This document shows, in pieces, positions 1-5,508 of a DNA stretch of 5,508 nt. The DNA is from an uncultured Lachnospiraceae bacterium (GTDB lineage Bacteria > Bacillota > Clostridia > Lachnospirales > Lachnospiraceae), in contig CAMHCL010000104.1 in assembly GCA_946183625.1 (NCBI GenBank), positions 1 to 5,508 on the forward strand, read 5' to 3'. A model generated the notes under the pieces. The model saw nothing but the letters and a program-made list of their open reading frames with translations. It made no database searches and was not told where the DNA came from. Both the position numbers and the translations under genes were made by a program. Every line of letters starts with the position of its first letter. Position 1 is the stretch's first letter.

Positions 1-457
1 AAATCATTTCAATGCCTTCTTCAAAGCCTGTCTTTTCTTCTTCAGGAAGATTTTCCATAGCTCTGTCGAAATTATCAAGTACAGGAAGGAGATTTCTCAG
101 GGTATCCATAGCGCCCTTATCACTCATACCTTCATTCTCCTTCTTGTTACGAGCTCTCATATTATCAAACTCGGCAAGAAGTCTCGTGTACTTCTCCTTA
201 TTTCCTTCAGCAAGCTCCTTGGCACTCTCAAGCTCTGCCATGAGCGCCTTGCTTCCTTTTCTGTTTTGCTTTGGAACTGGTTTTGGTCTCTGGGCATCCG
301 CATCTGCTGGTTTCACGTCAATCTCCTCGTCAATAATTACATCTGTTCCTTCAAGAATATTAGAATTATTAAAGTTAACCTTCTGTTCAGATGGGAGGGA
401 TTCACCTTCTTTTTCCTGCTTCAGATTTCGCAGCCTGTCTTCCATTGATTTAGCCAT
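1..457 (-). CDS. grpE: GrpE, nucleotide exchange factor of DnaK (partial, C-terminus outside window)
   Basis: Cytoplasmic co-chaperone that releases ADP from DnaK and so drives the Hsp70 cycle. Reading down from the ATG at 457-455 gives 152 codons that run off the left edge with no stop. Residues 1-72 are a variable, charged and probably disordered segment (acidic around 34-48, basic and proline-rich around 57-70). Residues 73-112 look like the long GrpE dimerisation helix and contain LLAEFDNMRARNKKE (93-107), close to the family signature of a Leu-Ala-Glu-Phe-(D/E)-N run followed by Arg/Lys residues. Residues 122-134 (NLLPVLDNFDRAM) match the conserved LLPVLDN-RA segment, and 144-152 (GFEEGIEMI) leads into the missing C-terminal beta domain. 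The gene starts 6 nt after the hrcA stop and has a strong ribosome site overlapping that stop, so it is co-transcribed with hrcA and probably translationally coupled. It is expected to be under CIRCE control. Identity is firm; full length cannot be seen. Confidence 0.95.
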   Translation of the reverse strand, partial: MAKSMEDRLRNLKQEKEGESLPSEQKVNFNNSNILEGTDVIIDEEIDVKPADADAQRPKPVPKQNRKGSKALMAELESAKELAEGNKEKYTRLLAEFDNMRARNKKENEGMSDKGAMDTLRNLLPVLDNFDRAMENLPEEEKTGFEEGIEMI

Positions 458-462
458 TAATT

Positions 463-472
463 ATCACCCCTT
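463..472 (-). promoter_or_regulatory. Ribosome binding site of grpE, overlapping the hrcA stop codon
   Basis: On the minus strand AAGGGGTGAT lies 5 nt before the grpE ATG and is nearly complementary to the 16S rRNA 3' end. The TGA inside it (466-464) is the hrcA stop codon. Ribosomes ending hrcA therefore sit on the grpE start site, which fits translational coupling of the repressor and the chaperone cofactor. Confidence 0.8.
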
Positions 473-1546
473 CTCGTCTTCGGATTTTCTAAATATCGTA
501 TCTAGTTCGTCTGTAAGGTGTTTAAGAGTACTAACAACCTTCTTATAGTCCATACGTTTAGGACCTATAATACCAATCGTACCCTTCGCTCCTTCAGGAA
601 GCTGATACGTAGAAGTAATTATTGAACAGTCCTTCATGTTCTGCACTGGAGACTCATCACCGATATAGATCTGAATCTTGTGACTATCATCTTCATCACT
701 CTGTTCAGACCCACCCAGCTTAAGAGCTTCATCTGCAAGTTCGTTCAACCCGGTCTTATCTTCAAATGTTTCGAGAAGAGCCGTAGCTTTGGACATATCA
801 CCTAACTCCTGGTACTTCAGGATATTTGAAGCACCACTAGTATAAATCTTCATCTCTTCTGCCTGATGAACAGCATCTATGATGCCTTCAAATATGCTTT
901 CAAGTATATCGGCATATTCACCGGCCTGCTTTTTCATCGTCTGCATAAGCTCAAGATTTATCTCGTCAACGCTGATTCCTTGAAGAAATGTATTCAGCAG
1001 CAGGTTAAACTTAAGTACTTCTTCATTAGATAGTGATCTGCTTACATGAATCAGCTGGTTCTTGGCTACATTTTCACCAACGACTATAACCGCAACCAGT
1101 TCTTCATCATCAACCTGTGACAATTGGATAAACTTTACTTGCTTATTCGCCAGCTTCGGAGAGGTTACCATGGTGGCATATTGAGTATTATATGCCAGCA
1201 CCTTCGCGACTTGTATAAGCAGGCTTTCCAGCTTATCCACACGTTCGAGAAGTGCACTCTGGGCTTCCTCTGTCTCCTGTTTTTCAGACATTACCGTATC
1301 TACATAGAATCGGTACCCTCGGTCCGTCGGTATTCTTCCGGCAGATGTATGAGGCTGAACCAGATATCCCATATCTTCCAGATCAGACATCTCATTTCTA
1401 ATAGTAGCAGAACTGAGATTAAGATCTGTCATCTTGGATATAGTTCGTGATCCAACAGGCTCACCGGTTTCCAGATAGTTAGAGATGATAGACTTTAGGA
1501 TTGTCGCTTTACGATCATCAAGATTGTATTCTAAATCCTGAGTCAT
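464..1546 (-). CDS. hrcA: HrcA, heat-inducible transcription repressor (CIRCE-binding)
   Basis: Repressor of class I heat-shock genes; it binds the CIRCE inverted repeat, and in studied species its activity depends on GroEL. From the ATG at 1546-1544 the protein has 360 residues, slightly longer than the usual 340-350. Residues 9-82 form the winged-helix DNA-binding domain: LDDRKATIL (9-17), ETGEPVGSRT (26-35), the recognition-helix region LSSATIRNEMSDLE (44-57) and HTSAGRIPTDRGYRFYVD (66-83), all near-canonical. The middle is the GAF-like/dimerisation part, and the C-terminus carries the family motif GTIGIIGPKRMDY. I chose this start because a GGTGA ribosome site precedes it and because the Asp-Arg-Lys helix then begins near residue 9, as in other HrcA proteins. 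An ATG at 1561-1559 is possible but has no ribosome site. A further upstream in-frame GTG at 1579-1577 lies inside the CIRCE element and is very unlikely. It is the first gene of the heat-shock operon and autoregulated through CIRCE. Confidence 0.97.
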   Translation of the reverse strand: MTQDLEYNLDDRKATILKSIISNYLETGEPVGSRTISKMTDLNLSSATIRNEMSDLEDMGYLVQPHTSAGRIPTDRGYRFYVDTVMSEKQETEEAQSALLERVDKLESLLIQVAKVLAYNTQYATMVTSPKLANKQVKFIQLSQVDDEELVAVIVVGENVAKNQLIHVSRSLSNEEVLKFNLLLNTFLQGISVDEINLELMQTMKKQAGEYADILESIFEGIIDAVHQAEEMKIYTSGASNILKYQELGDMSKATALLETFEDKTGLNELADEALKLGGSEQSDEDDSHKIQIYIGDESPVQNMKDCSIITSTYQLPEGAKGTIGIIGPKRMDYKKVVSTLKHLTDELDTIFRKSEDEKG

Positions 1547-1550
1547 ACTT

Positions 1551-1555
1551 TCACC
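1551..1555 (-). promoter_or_regulatory. Ribosome binding site that decides the hrcA start
   Basis: GGTGA on the minus strand, followed by AAGT and then the ATG at 1546. The spacing is short but usable. The in-frame ATG at 1561 has only AT-rich sequence before it, so this site favours the downstream start. Confidence 0.5.
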
Positions 1556-1572
1556 ATCCATTTTATTATTTG

Positions 1573-1599
1573 TTAGCACTCAAAAATCCTGAGTGCTAA
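1573..1599 (-). promoter_or_regulatory. CIRCE operator (HrcA binding site)
   Basis: A perfect inverted repeat with arms TTAGCACTC (1573-1581) and GAGTGCTAA (1591-1599) and a 9-nt spacer. This is the exact consensus of the CIRCE element: TTAGCACTC, nine bases, GAGTGCTAA. It lies between the -10 hexamer and the hrcA start codon, beginning about 11 nt downstream of the -10, so a bound HrcA dimer would block initiation or early elongation. In the mRNA the same repeat can fold as a 9-bp hairpin in the leader, about 26 nt upstream of the ATG. Confidence 0.98.
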
Positions 1600-1610
1600 T
1601 CACTTACATA

Positions 1611-1639
1611 AATGTAACACTCCTCTATTTAAATGTCAA
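1611..1639 (-). promoter_or_regulatory. Sigma-A promoter of the hrcA-grpE heat-shock operon
   Basis: On the minus strand a perfect -35 TTGACA (1639-1634) is followed by a 17-nt spacer and TACATT (1616-1611, 4 of 6 matches), which has an extended -10 TGT directly before it. Transcription should start near 1604, just before the CIRCE element. The 40 nt upstream (1640-1677) are very AT-rich and could act as an UP element. A vegetative promoter with CIRCE is the expected class I heat-shock arrangement; no sigma-32-type promoter is needed. Confidence 0.85.
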
Positions 1640-1677
1640 CAATAAACAAGTAAAAGTTTGTTATATTTTAATGTATT

Positions 1678-2877
1678 TTATTTATCTAAAATGAAGTCTG
1701 CCAGTATGTAATTACTTACGTCTATTCCCTTGTCTGTGAGCCATATTCTGTTCTCGTCTGATCCCATATAGCCCTCAGTTACATACTTATTAATGACTTC
1801 TCCATATATTTCGTAAATATCAGAATTGAATCTGTTTATAAAATCCTTACGGCTTACTCCACGTATCATTCTCAGCCCGAGGAACATAAACTCTTCCATC
1901 TTGCTTTCTCTGTACATAATAGTCGTATCCTTACGATAATCCATATGTACCATATTATAGATCTGATTTACATTTACATTTTCAGACTCCAGCTTATGTA
2001 TCTTATCTGAAATACTGTTGTAATCGCGAATATCTGTTATATTACTGAATCGCTCCCCCTTAAAATAAGAAGATGCGCCTATACCAAATCCCACATATTC
2101 GCCGCCTGTCCAGTATACAGTATTATGCTTGCTCTCATATCCAGGCTTGGAATAATTGGATATCTCATATCTGTTATAACCATAAACTGATAATATCTTC
2201 TTAGTCATGGCATACATAAGCCTGTCAGTACCCTCATCAGGCAGCATCGCAAGTAATTCTTCATTAGAAGCAAGTGGAGTTCCCTCCTCGACCTGAAGAC
2301 TGTATGACGATATATGTTCTGGTTCCAGCTCGCATACTTTATTCAGAGTCTCAGCATAACTATGCTCATCCTGTCCTGGTATTCCGCTCATAATATCAAT
2401 ATTTACATTATTAAAGCCTGCACGTCTGGCCATATCGTAAGTCTCAAGGAAATCATTATAACTATGAATCCTTCCAAGGTAACCAAGACATACATCATTA
2501 GTGCTCTGCATACCTATGGACATCCTGTTAATACCGGATTCAATATAAGAAAGCATATCAGTATACTTGCTTACCCCTGGATTAACCTCTATAGTAGCTT
2601 CCAGTTTTCGGCTTATGTGAAATGTACTTCTTATGGTATCCATTATGGTACTTATCTGCGAAGAAGTAAGGGTTGACGGAGTTCCGCCACCAATATATAT
2701 AGTTTTTACTATATATCTGTCATAATATGATTTATAGAGTTTTATCTCATCACATAATGACCTTACATATTCATTCTGATCCGGAACAGTAGCTCCGGCA
2801 AAGGATAAGAAATCACAATATGCACATTTCTTAGCACAAAATGGTATATGAATATATATACTAAGTGATTTTTTCAT
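1678..2877 (-). CDS. hemW: HemW, radical SAM heme chaperone (HemN-like)
   Basis: Radical SAM protein of the HemN/HemW family, 399 residues, the usual HemW length of about 380-400. The 4Fe-4S/SAM motif is C14-x3-C18-x2-C21 in HIPFCAKKCAYCDF (10-23). HemN coproporphyrinogen oxidases have a further Cys two residues later; here that position is Phe23, which together with the lack of a long N-terminal extension points to HemW. Other family motifs: IYIGGGTPS (60-68), GINRMSIGMQS (115-125), LGRIH (134-138), NIDIMSGIPGQ (159-169), SSYSLQVEEGTPL (190-202), HNTVYW (251-256) and GFGIGASSY (263-271), followed by a HemN_C-type wing from about 320. HemW is known to bind heme and pass it to respiratory enzymes; older databases call it oxygen-independent coproporphyrinogen III oxidase. 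It starts 58 nt after lepA, in the conserved clostridial order lepA-hemW-hrcA. Its ribosome site GAGG sits about 11 nt before the ATG, rather far. Codon use is visibly more AT-rich (many ATA, TAT) than in lepA. Confidence 0.93.
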   Translation of the reverse strand: MKKSLSIYIHIPFCAKKCAYCDFLSFAGATVPDQNEYVRSLCDEIKLYKSYYDRYIVKTIYIGGGTPSTLTSSQISTIMDTIRSTFHISRKLEATIEVNPGVSKYTDMLSYIESGINRMSIGMQSTNDVCLGYLGRIHSYNDFLETYDMARRAGFNNVNIDIMSGIPGQDEHSYAETLNKVCELEPEHISSYSLQVEEGTPLASNEELLAMLPDEGTDRLMYAMTKKILSVYGYNRYEISNYSKPGYESKHNTVYWTGGEYVGFGIGASSYFKGERFSNITDIRDYNSISDKIHKLESENVNVNQIYNMVHMDYRKDTTIMYRESKMEEFMFLGLRMIRGVSRKDFINRFNSDIYEIYGEVINKYVTEGYMGSDENRIWLTDKGIDVSNYILADFILDK

Positions 2878-2896
2878 ATCTTATTTAACCTCATCC

Positions 2897-2931
2897 GCCT
2901 AAAAATCAGGCACCTTCTCCAAAGGAAAGGT
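2897..2931 (-). other. Two adjacent small hairpins in the lepA-hemW gap
   Basis: On the minus strand the first hairpin (2931-2912) pairs ACCTTTCC with GGAGAAGGT around a TTT loop, with one bulged A and one G-U pair. The second (2911-2897) pairs GCCT with AGGC around GATTTTT. No run of T follows the first stem directly, so this is not a textbook terminator. It may be a weak terminator, an mRNA processing or stability element, or chance. The hemW ribosome site begins just after it. Confidence 0.35.
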
Positions 2932-2935
2932 TATA

Positions 2936-4753
2936 TCAATCATCATCATCCAGCTTAAGAACTGCAAGGAAAGCCTGCTGTGGTACATCAACTGAACCTA
3001 CCTGACGCATTCTCTTCTTTCCTTCTTTCTGTTTTTCAAGGAGCTTCTTCTTACGAGTTATATCACCGCCGTAACATTTAGCAAGAACATCCTTTCTAAG
3101 GGCTTTGATAGTCTCTCTGGCTATTATCTTGCTTCCGATGGCAGCCTGAATAGGAACTTCAAACAGATGTCTTGGAATCTCTTTCTTGAGCTTCTCACAC
3201 ATTTTACGACCTCTCTCGTAGGCTGACCCCTCAAATACAATAAATGACAGAGCATCTATATTTTCTCTATTTATAAGTATATCAAGCTTAACAAGCTTTG
3301 CTCTGCTGTAACCCTTTAATTCATAATCAAATGAAGCATATCCTCTGGAGCGTGATTTTAACGCATCGAAGAAATCATAGATGATCTCATTAAGAGGAAG
3401 TTCGTATTTTAGAAGAACCCTTGTTTCTTCTATATATTCCATGCTTTGATATATACCTCTTCGTTCCTGACAGAGCTTCATAATGGCACCTGTGTATTCT
3501 GAAGTTACCATTATCTCAGCGTCTACAACAGGCTCTTCCATGTAATCTATCTCAGATGGATCAGGAAGATTTGATGGATTGGTAAGCTCTATAACAGTTC
3601 CATCGGTTTTATAAACCTTATATATAACAGATGGAGCTGTCGTAATAATATCTATATTGTATTCTCTCTGAAGTCTTTCCTGAATTACTTCAAGGTGTAA
3701 TAATCCAAGGAAGCCGCATCTGAATCCAAAACCAAGAGCGATACTTGTCTCAGGTTCATAGAAAAGAGCTGCATCATTTAATTGAAGCTTCTCAAGAGCA
3801 TCCTTAAGCTCCTGATATTTAGCTCCATCCTCCGGATATATGCCGCAGAATACCATAGGCCTTGCTTTCTTATAGCCTGGAAGAGCTTCCGGACATGGGT
3901 TCTCTGCATCTGTAACAGTATCACCGACTTCAGTTTCTCTTACATTCTTTAATGACGCGGTTATATAACCAACCATTCCGGCGGATATCTCATCCTGAGG
4001 TATAAACTGACCAGCTCCAAATATTCCGACTTCTACAACTTCTGCTTCAGCTCCCGTCTGCATCATACGGATCTTAGATCCCTTATGAATGAAACCATCA
4101 AATACACGGCAGAATATGATAACACCTTTATAAGAATCGTATAGGCTGTCGAAGATCAGAGCCTTAAACGGAGCATCATTGTCTCCTGATGGTGCAGGAA
4201 CCTTGGTTATGATCTGTTCAAGAACTTCTTCTATATTAATGCCGTTCTTTGCAGAGATAAGTGGTGCATCCATTGCCTCGATACCTATAACATCCTCTAT
4301 CTCGTGCTTTACTCTGTCAGGTTCAGCAGAAGGAAGATCAATCTTATTGATAACAGGGAATACTTCAAGATTGTTATCAATGGCAAGATATACATTTGCC
4401 AGAGTCTGTGCTTCCACGCCCTGAGCAGCATCTACAACAAGAACAGCGCCCTCGCAGGCAGCAAGAGCTCTATTTACTTCATAATTGAAGTCCACATGAC
4501 CAGGAGTATCTATAAGATTAAATATATACTCTTCGCCATTCTTTGCTTTATAGATAATACGAACGGACTGGGATTTGATGGTGATACCACGTTCACGTTC
4601 AATATCCATATTATCAAGAACCTGAGCCTGCATCTCACGTTCCGTAAGGGTTCCGGTGCTCTCAATGATCCTGTCTGCAAGTGTAGACTTACCATGATCG
4701 ATATGGGCTATAATACAAAAATTTCTGATTTTGGATTGATCTAAATGTGACAT
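2936..4753 (-). CDS. lepA: LepA / elongation factor 4, ribosome-associated GTPase
   Basis: Translational GTPase that acts on ribosomes; back-translocation of tRNAs and a role in initiation or 30S biogenesis have been proposed. The protein is full length at 605 residues (family about 600). GTPase motifs: G1 AHIDHGKS (16-23), G2 RGITIKSQ (55-62), G3 DTPGH (82-86) with the catalytic His86, G4 NKID (136-139) and G5 SAK (167-169). EF-G-like domains II, III and V follow. The C-terminal 100 residues carry the LepA-only domain with AKCYGGDITRKKKLLEKQKE and the conserved GKKRMRQVGSV segment, which separates it from EF-G, TypA and tetracycline-resistance proteins. The end is an acidic DDDD tail. The start ATG is supported by GAGG 7 nt upstream and by the usual short N-terminus before IRNF. 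There is no signal peptide or membrane segment. It lies upstream of hemW on the same strand, probably in one transcript. Confidence 0.98.
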   Translation of the reverse strand: MSHLDQSKIRNFCIIAHIDHGKSTLADRIIESTGTLTEREMQAQVLDNMDIERERGITIKSQSVRIIYKAKNGEEYIFNLIDTPGHVDFNYEVNRALAACEGAVLVVDAAQGVEAQTLANVYLAIDNNLEVFPVINKIDLPSAEPDRVKHEIEDVIGIEAMDAPLISAKNGINIEEVLEQIITKVPAPSGDNDAPFKALIFDSLYDSYKGVIIFCRVFDGFIHKGSKIRMMQTGAEAEVVEVGIFGAGQFIPQDEISAGMVGYITASLKNVRETEVGDTVTDAENPCPEALPGYKKARPMVFCGIYPEDGAKYQELKDALEKLQLNDAALFYEPETSIALGFGFRCGFLGLLHLEVIQERLQREYNIDIITTAPSVIYKVYKTDGTVIELTNPSNLPDPSEIDYMEEPVVDAEIMVTSEYTGAIMKLCQERRGIYQSMEYIEETRVLLKYELPLNEIIYDFFDALKSRSRGYASFDYELKGYSRAKLVKLDILINRENIDALSFIVFEGSAYERGRKMCEKLKKEIPRHLFEVPIQAAIGSKIIARETIKALRKDVLAKCYGGDITRKKKLLEKQKEGKKRMRQVGSVDVPQQAFLAVLKLDDDD

Positions 4754-4770
4754 TTATTTACCTCTAGTCG

Positions 4771-4804
4771 AAAAGAATGGCAGAAGAAATAGTCCTTCTG
4801 CCAT
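4771..4804 (-). terminator. Hairpin with T-rich tail between the LURP-one-like gene and lepA
   Basis: On the minus strand ATGGCAGAAG (4804-4795) pairs perfectly over 10 bp with CTTCTGCCAT (4786-4777), with an 8-nt loop, and is followed by TCTTTT (4776-4771). This fits a moderate intrinsic terminator for the gene ending at 4841. It lies only about 18 nt before the lepA start, so it would also be in the lepA leader if lepA is transcribed from further upstream; it could then act as an attenuator or as a 5' stabilising hairpin. Confidence 0.65.
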
Positions 4805-4810
4805 ATGATC

Positions 4811-4840
4811 ATTAAATTATTATGCGACTTGCTGTCTGAA
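4811..4840 (-). promoter_or_regulatory. Candidate lepA promoter
   Basis: On the minus strand TTCAGA (4840-4835, 4 of 6 matches to the -35 consensus), an 18-nt spacer, and TTTAAT (4816-4811, 5 of 6 matches to the -10). It lies directly after the stop codon of the upstream gene. The predicted transcription start, near 4804, falls at the base of the 10-bp hairpin. The match is modest in AT-rich sequence, so chance is possible. Confidence 0.3.
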
Positions 4841-5341
4841 TTACACACTGTATTTATTAAGTGCATATACTGCAAGAACAAATACAAGTGCCAGGAGCAT
4901 ATCTGATTCGACAACAACGTCTATGATTATTGTATCAGTCAGGTTAAGAGCTTGTCCTTGTATAAGATAAGGTTCGTTCTTTACTTTAAGAATATCCAGT
5001 GGTCCTCTTACTGCACGATAATTCCATCCTACAGCATCACCGGCTATCTCCCAACCCTCATCAAAATCAATGATGTACTTCTGCATACGTGATAAACGGT
5101 CTCTGGAAATAGTACCGAACTTATCTCTTGCTGCAAACTCAAATCTTACATTATCAAGACGATCATACTTCTCCTGAACATAAGCACACTCGGTGATAGT
5201 ATCAGCTAAGAACACCTTGATTCTATGTCCTGTGGCAATAAAATCGTCCTTTGTATAGTAAACTTCTTTACCTCTCTCGTTGAATACTTTGACTGTATCG
5301 TATTCTTCAAGATCTTTAGCTTTGATAAATAATTTTGGCAT
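4841..5341 (-). CDS. LURP-one-related / YxjI-like family protein, function unknown
   Basis: A 166-residue protein that resembles the LURP-one-related (DUF567, tubby-like fold) family, as in Bacillus YxjI. Evidence is by pattern: a short N-terminal strand (LFIKAK, 4-9), then a strand with Asn-Glu-Arg-Gly turn and VYYTKDDFIATGHRIKVF, like the family's V-Y-x-V-x-G-K-F...G-x-K-(L/I) region; AYVQEKY and GTISRDRLSRMQKYIIDF; then GWEIAGDAVGWNYRAV, like the W-x-(V/I)-x-G-D-x-x-x-x-x-Y segment. The last 19 residues (148-166) are a hydrophobic stretch, MLLALVFVLAVYALNKYSV, which in this fold is usually the central helix buried in the beta barrel rather than a membrane anchor. No signal peptide is seen, so it is probably cytoplasmic. 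The start has a strong ribosome site (AGGGGTG, 5 nt before the ATG's preceding GTAT region) and its own good promoter. It is flanked by terminators, so it is likely transcribed alone. No biochemical function is known for bacterial members, and none is assigned here. Confidence 0.75.
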   Translation of the reverse strand: MPKLFIKAKDLEEYDTVKVFNERGKEVYYTKDDFIATGHRIKVFLADTITECAYVQEKYDRLDNVRFEFAARDKFGTISRDRLSRMQKYIIDFDEGWEIAGDAVGWNYRAVRGPLDILKVKNEPYLIQGQALNLTDTIIIDVVVESDMLLALVFVLAVYALNKYSV

Positions 5342-5391
5342 ATACCCACCCCTAATTTCATATTACGTACTGCATCGCAAAATACTCTTCC

Positions 5392-5420
5392 ATTATAAAG
5401 GATAAAGGATATATAATCAA
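5392..5420 (-). promoter_or_regulatory. Sigma-A promoter of the LURP-one-like gene
   Basis: On the minus strand TTGATT (5420-5415, 4 of 6 matches), a 17-nt spacer, and a perfect TATAAT -10 (5397-5392). Transcription would start near 5385, giving a leader of about 44 nt before the ATG at 5341. The promoter follows the upstream terminator closely, which is the expected arrangement for a new transcription unit. Confidence 0.75.
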
Positions 5421-5433
5421 GCATCCATATATT

Positions 5434-5480
5434 AAAAAACCAAGAGCATCCATGTCATAATAATAACATGAATGCCCTTG
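5434..5480 (-). terminator. Strong intrinsic terminator of the gene to the right of the window
   Basis: On the minus strand CAAGGGCATTCATGT (5480-5466) pairs with ACATGGATGCTCTTG (5455-5441) as a 15-bp stem with two G-U pairs and a 10-nt loop, followed by G and six T (5439-5434). This is a standard rho-independent terminator for a minus-strand gene whose coding part lies mostly or wholly beyond 5508. In the plus direction no T run follows, so it acts in one direction only. Confidence 0.85.
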
Positions 5481-5508
5481 TTAGGTAAAATGAAGTAATA
5501 GGATAAGC

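Noticed and set aside
12..548. Long plus-strand open frame (178 codons), very rich in Ser, Leu and Phe
   Set aside because: It lies antisense to grpE and the end of hrcA, both of which have clear family motifs. Its composition is what the reverse complement of Glu/Lys-rich coding sequence gives, and no ribosome site or family motif is visible.
1544..1579. Longer HrcA starting at the GTG at 1579
   Set aside because: That codon is inside the CIRCE repeat and has no ribosome site; the extra residues are not seen in the family.
4304..4744. Plus-strand open frame of 146 codons opposite the lepA N-terminus, and a shorter one at 4179-4424
   Set aside because: They are antisense to the highly conserved GTPase domain of lepA and show no recognisable protein features.
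5206..5424. Alternative minus-strand frame of 72 codons overlapping the start of the LURP-one-like gene
   Set aside because: Its upstream part covers the promoter -10 and leader, it has no ribosome site, and it overlaps in another frame a gene with good start signals.
5481..5508. Possible last codons of an upstream minus-strand gene ending in a TAA at 5483-5481, just before the terminator
   Set aside because: Only about eight codons (hydrophobic) would be visible, too few to separate from chance, although the terminator shows that some gene does end nearby.
1..5508. Search for a mobile element, defence system, CRISPR array, tRNA or riboswitch
   Set aside because: Coding genes in conserved order fill almost the whole window, all gaps are shorter than 170 nt, and the gaps are explained by promoters, hairpins and the CIRCE element. 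No repeats, transposase motifs or RNA gene folds were seen.

Overview
The window looks like a chromosomal stretch from a low-GC Firmicute, most likely class Clostridia and plausibly a Lachnospiraceae-type gut or rumen bacterium. Three things suggest this: the AT-rich composition, the strong Gram-positive-style ribosome binding sites, and the conserved order lepA - hemW - hrcA - grpE, which in clostridia normally runs on into dnaK and dnaJ. The genus cannot be fixed from the sequence alone. No RNA gene, mobile element, CRISPR array or prophage signal was seen.

All real genes lie on the minus strand, so transcription runs from the right end to the left. From right to left: (1) about 5434-5480, a strong intrinsic terminator for a gene that lies outside the window; (2) about 5392-5420, a good sigma-A-type promoter; (3) 5341-4841, a small LURP-one/YxjI-like protein of unknown function; (4) 4771-4804, a perfect 10-bp hairpin followed by a T-rich run; (5) 4753-2936, lepA (elongation factor 4); (6) a 58-nt gap with two small hairpins; (7) 2877-1678, hemW (radical SAM heme chaperone); (8) 1677-1547, an AT-rich gap with a complete heat-shock control region, made of a TTGACA / extended -10 promoter and a perfect CIRCE operator; (9) 1546-464, hrcA (the repressor that binds CIRCE); (10) 457-1, the first 152 codons of grpE, cut by the window edge.

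The left half is the start of a class I heat-shock operon. HrcA binds the CIRCE element over its own transcription start and represses hrcA-grpE(-dnaK-dnaJ). GrpE is the nucleotide exchange factor of DnaK. The lepA-hemW pair upstream serves translation and heme handling. No clear terminator separates hemW from hrcA, so some read-through into the heat-shock operon is possible.

I found no convincing new biological system. The points most worth a second look are the uncharacterised LURP-one-like gene next to lepA, the hairpin at the probable 5' end of the lepA transcript, and the compact CIRCE promoter with its start-codon trap.
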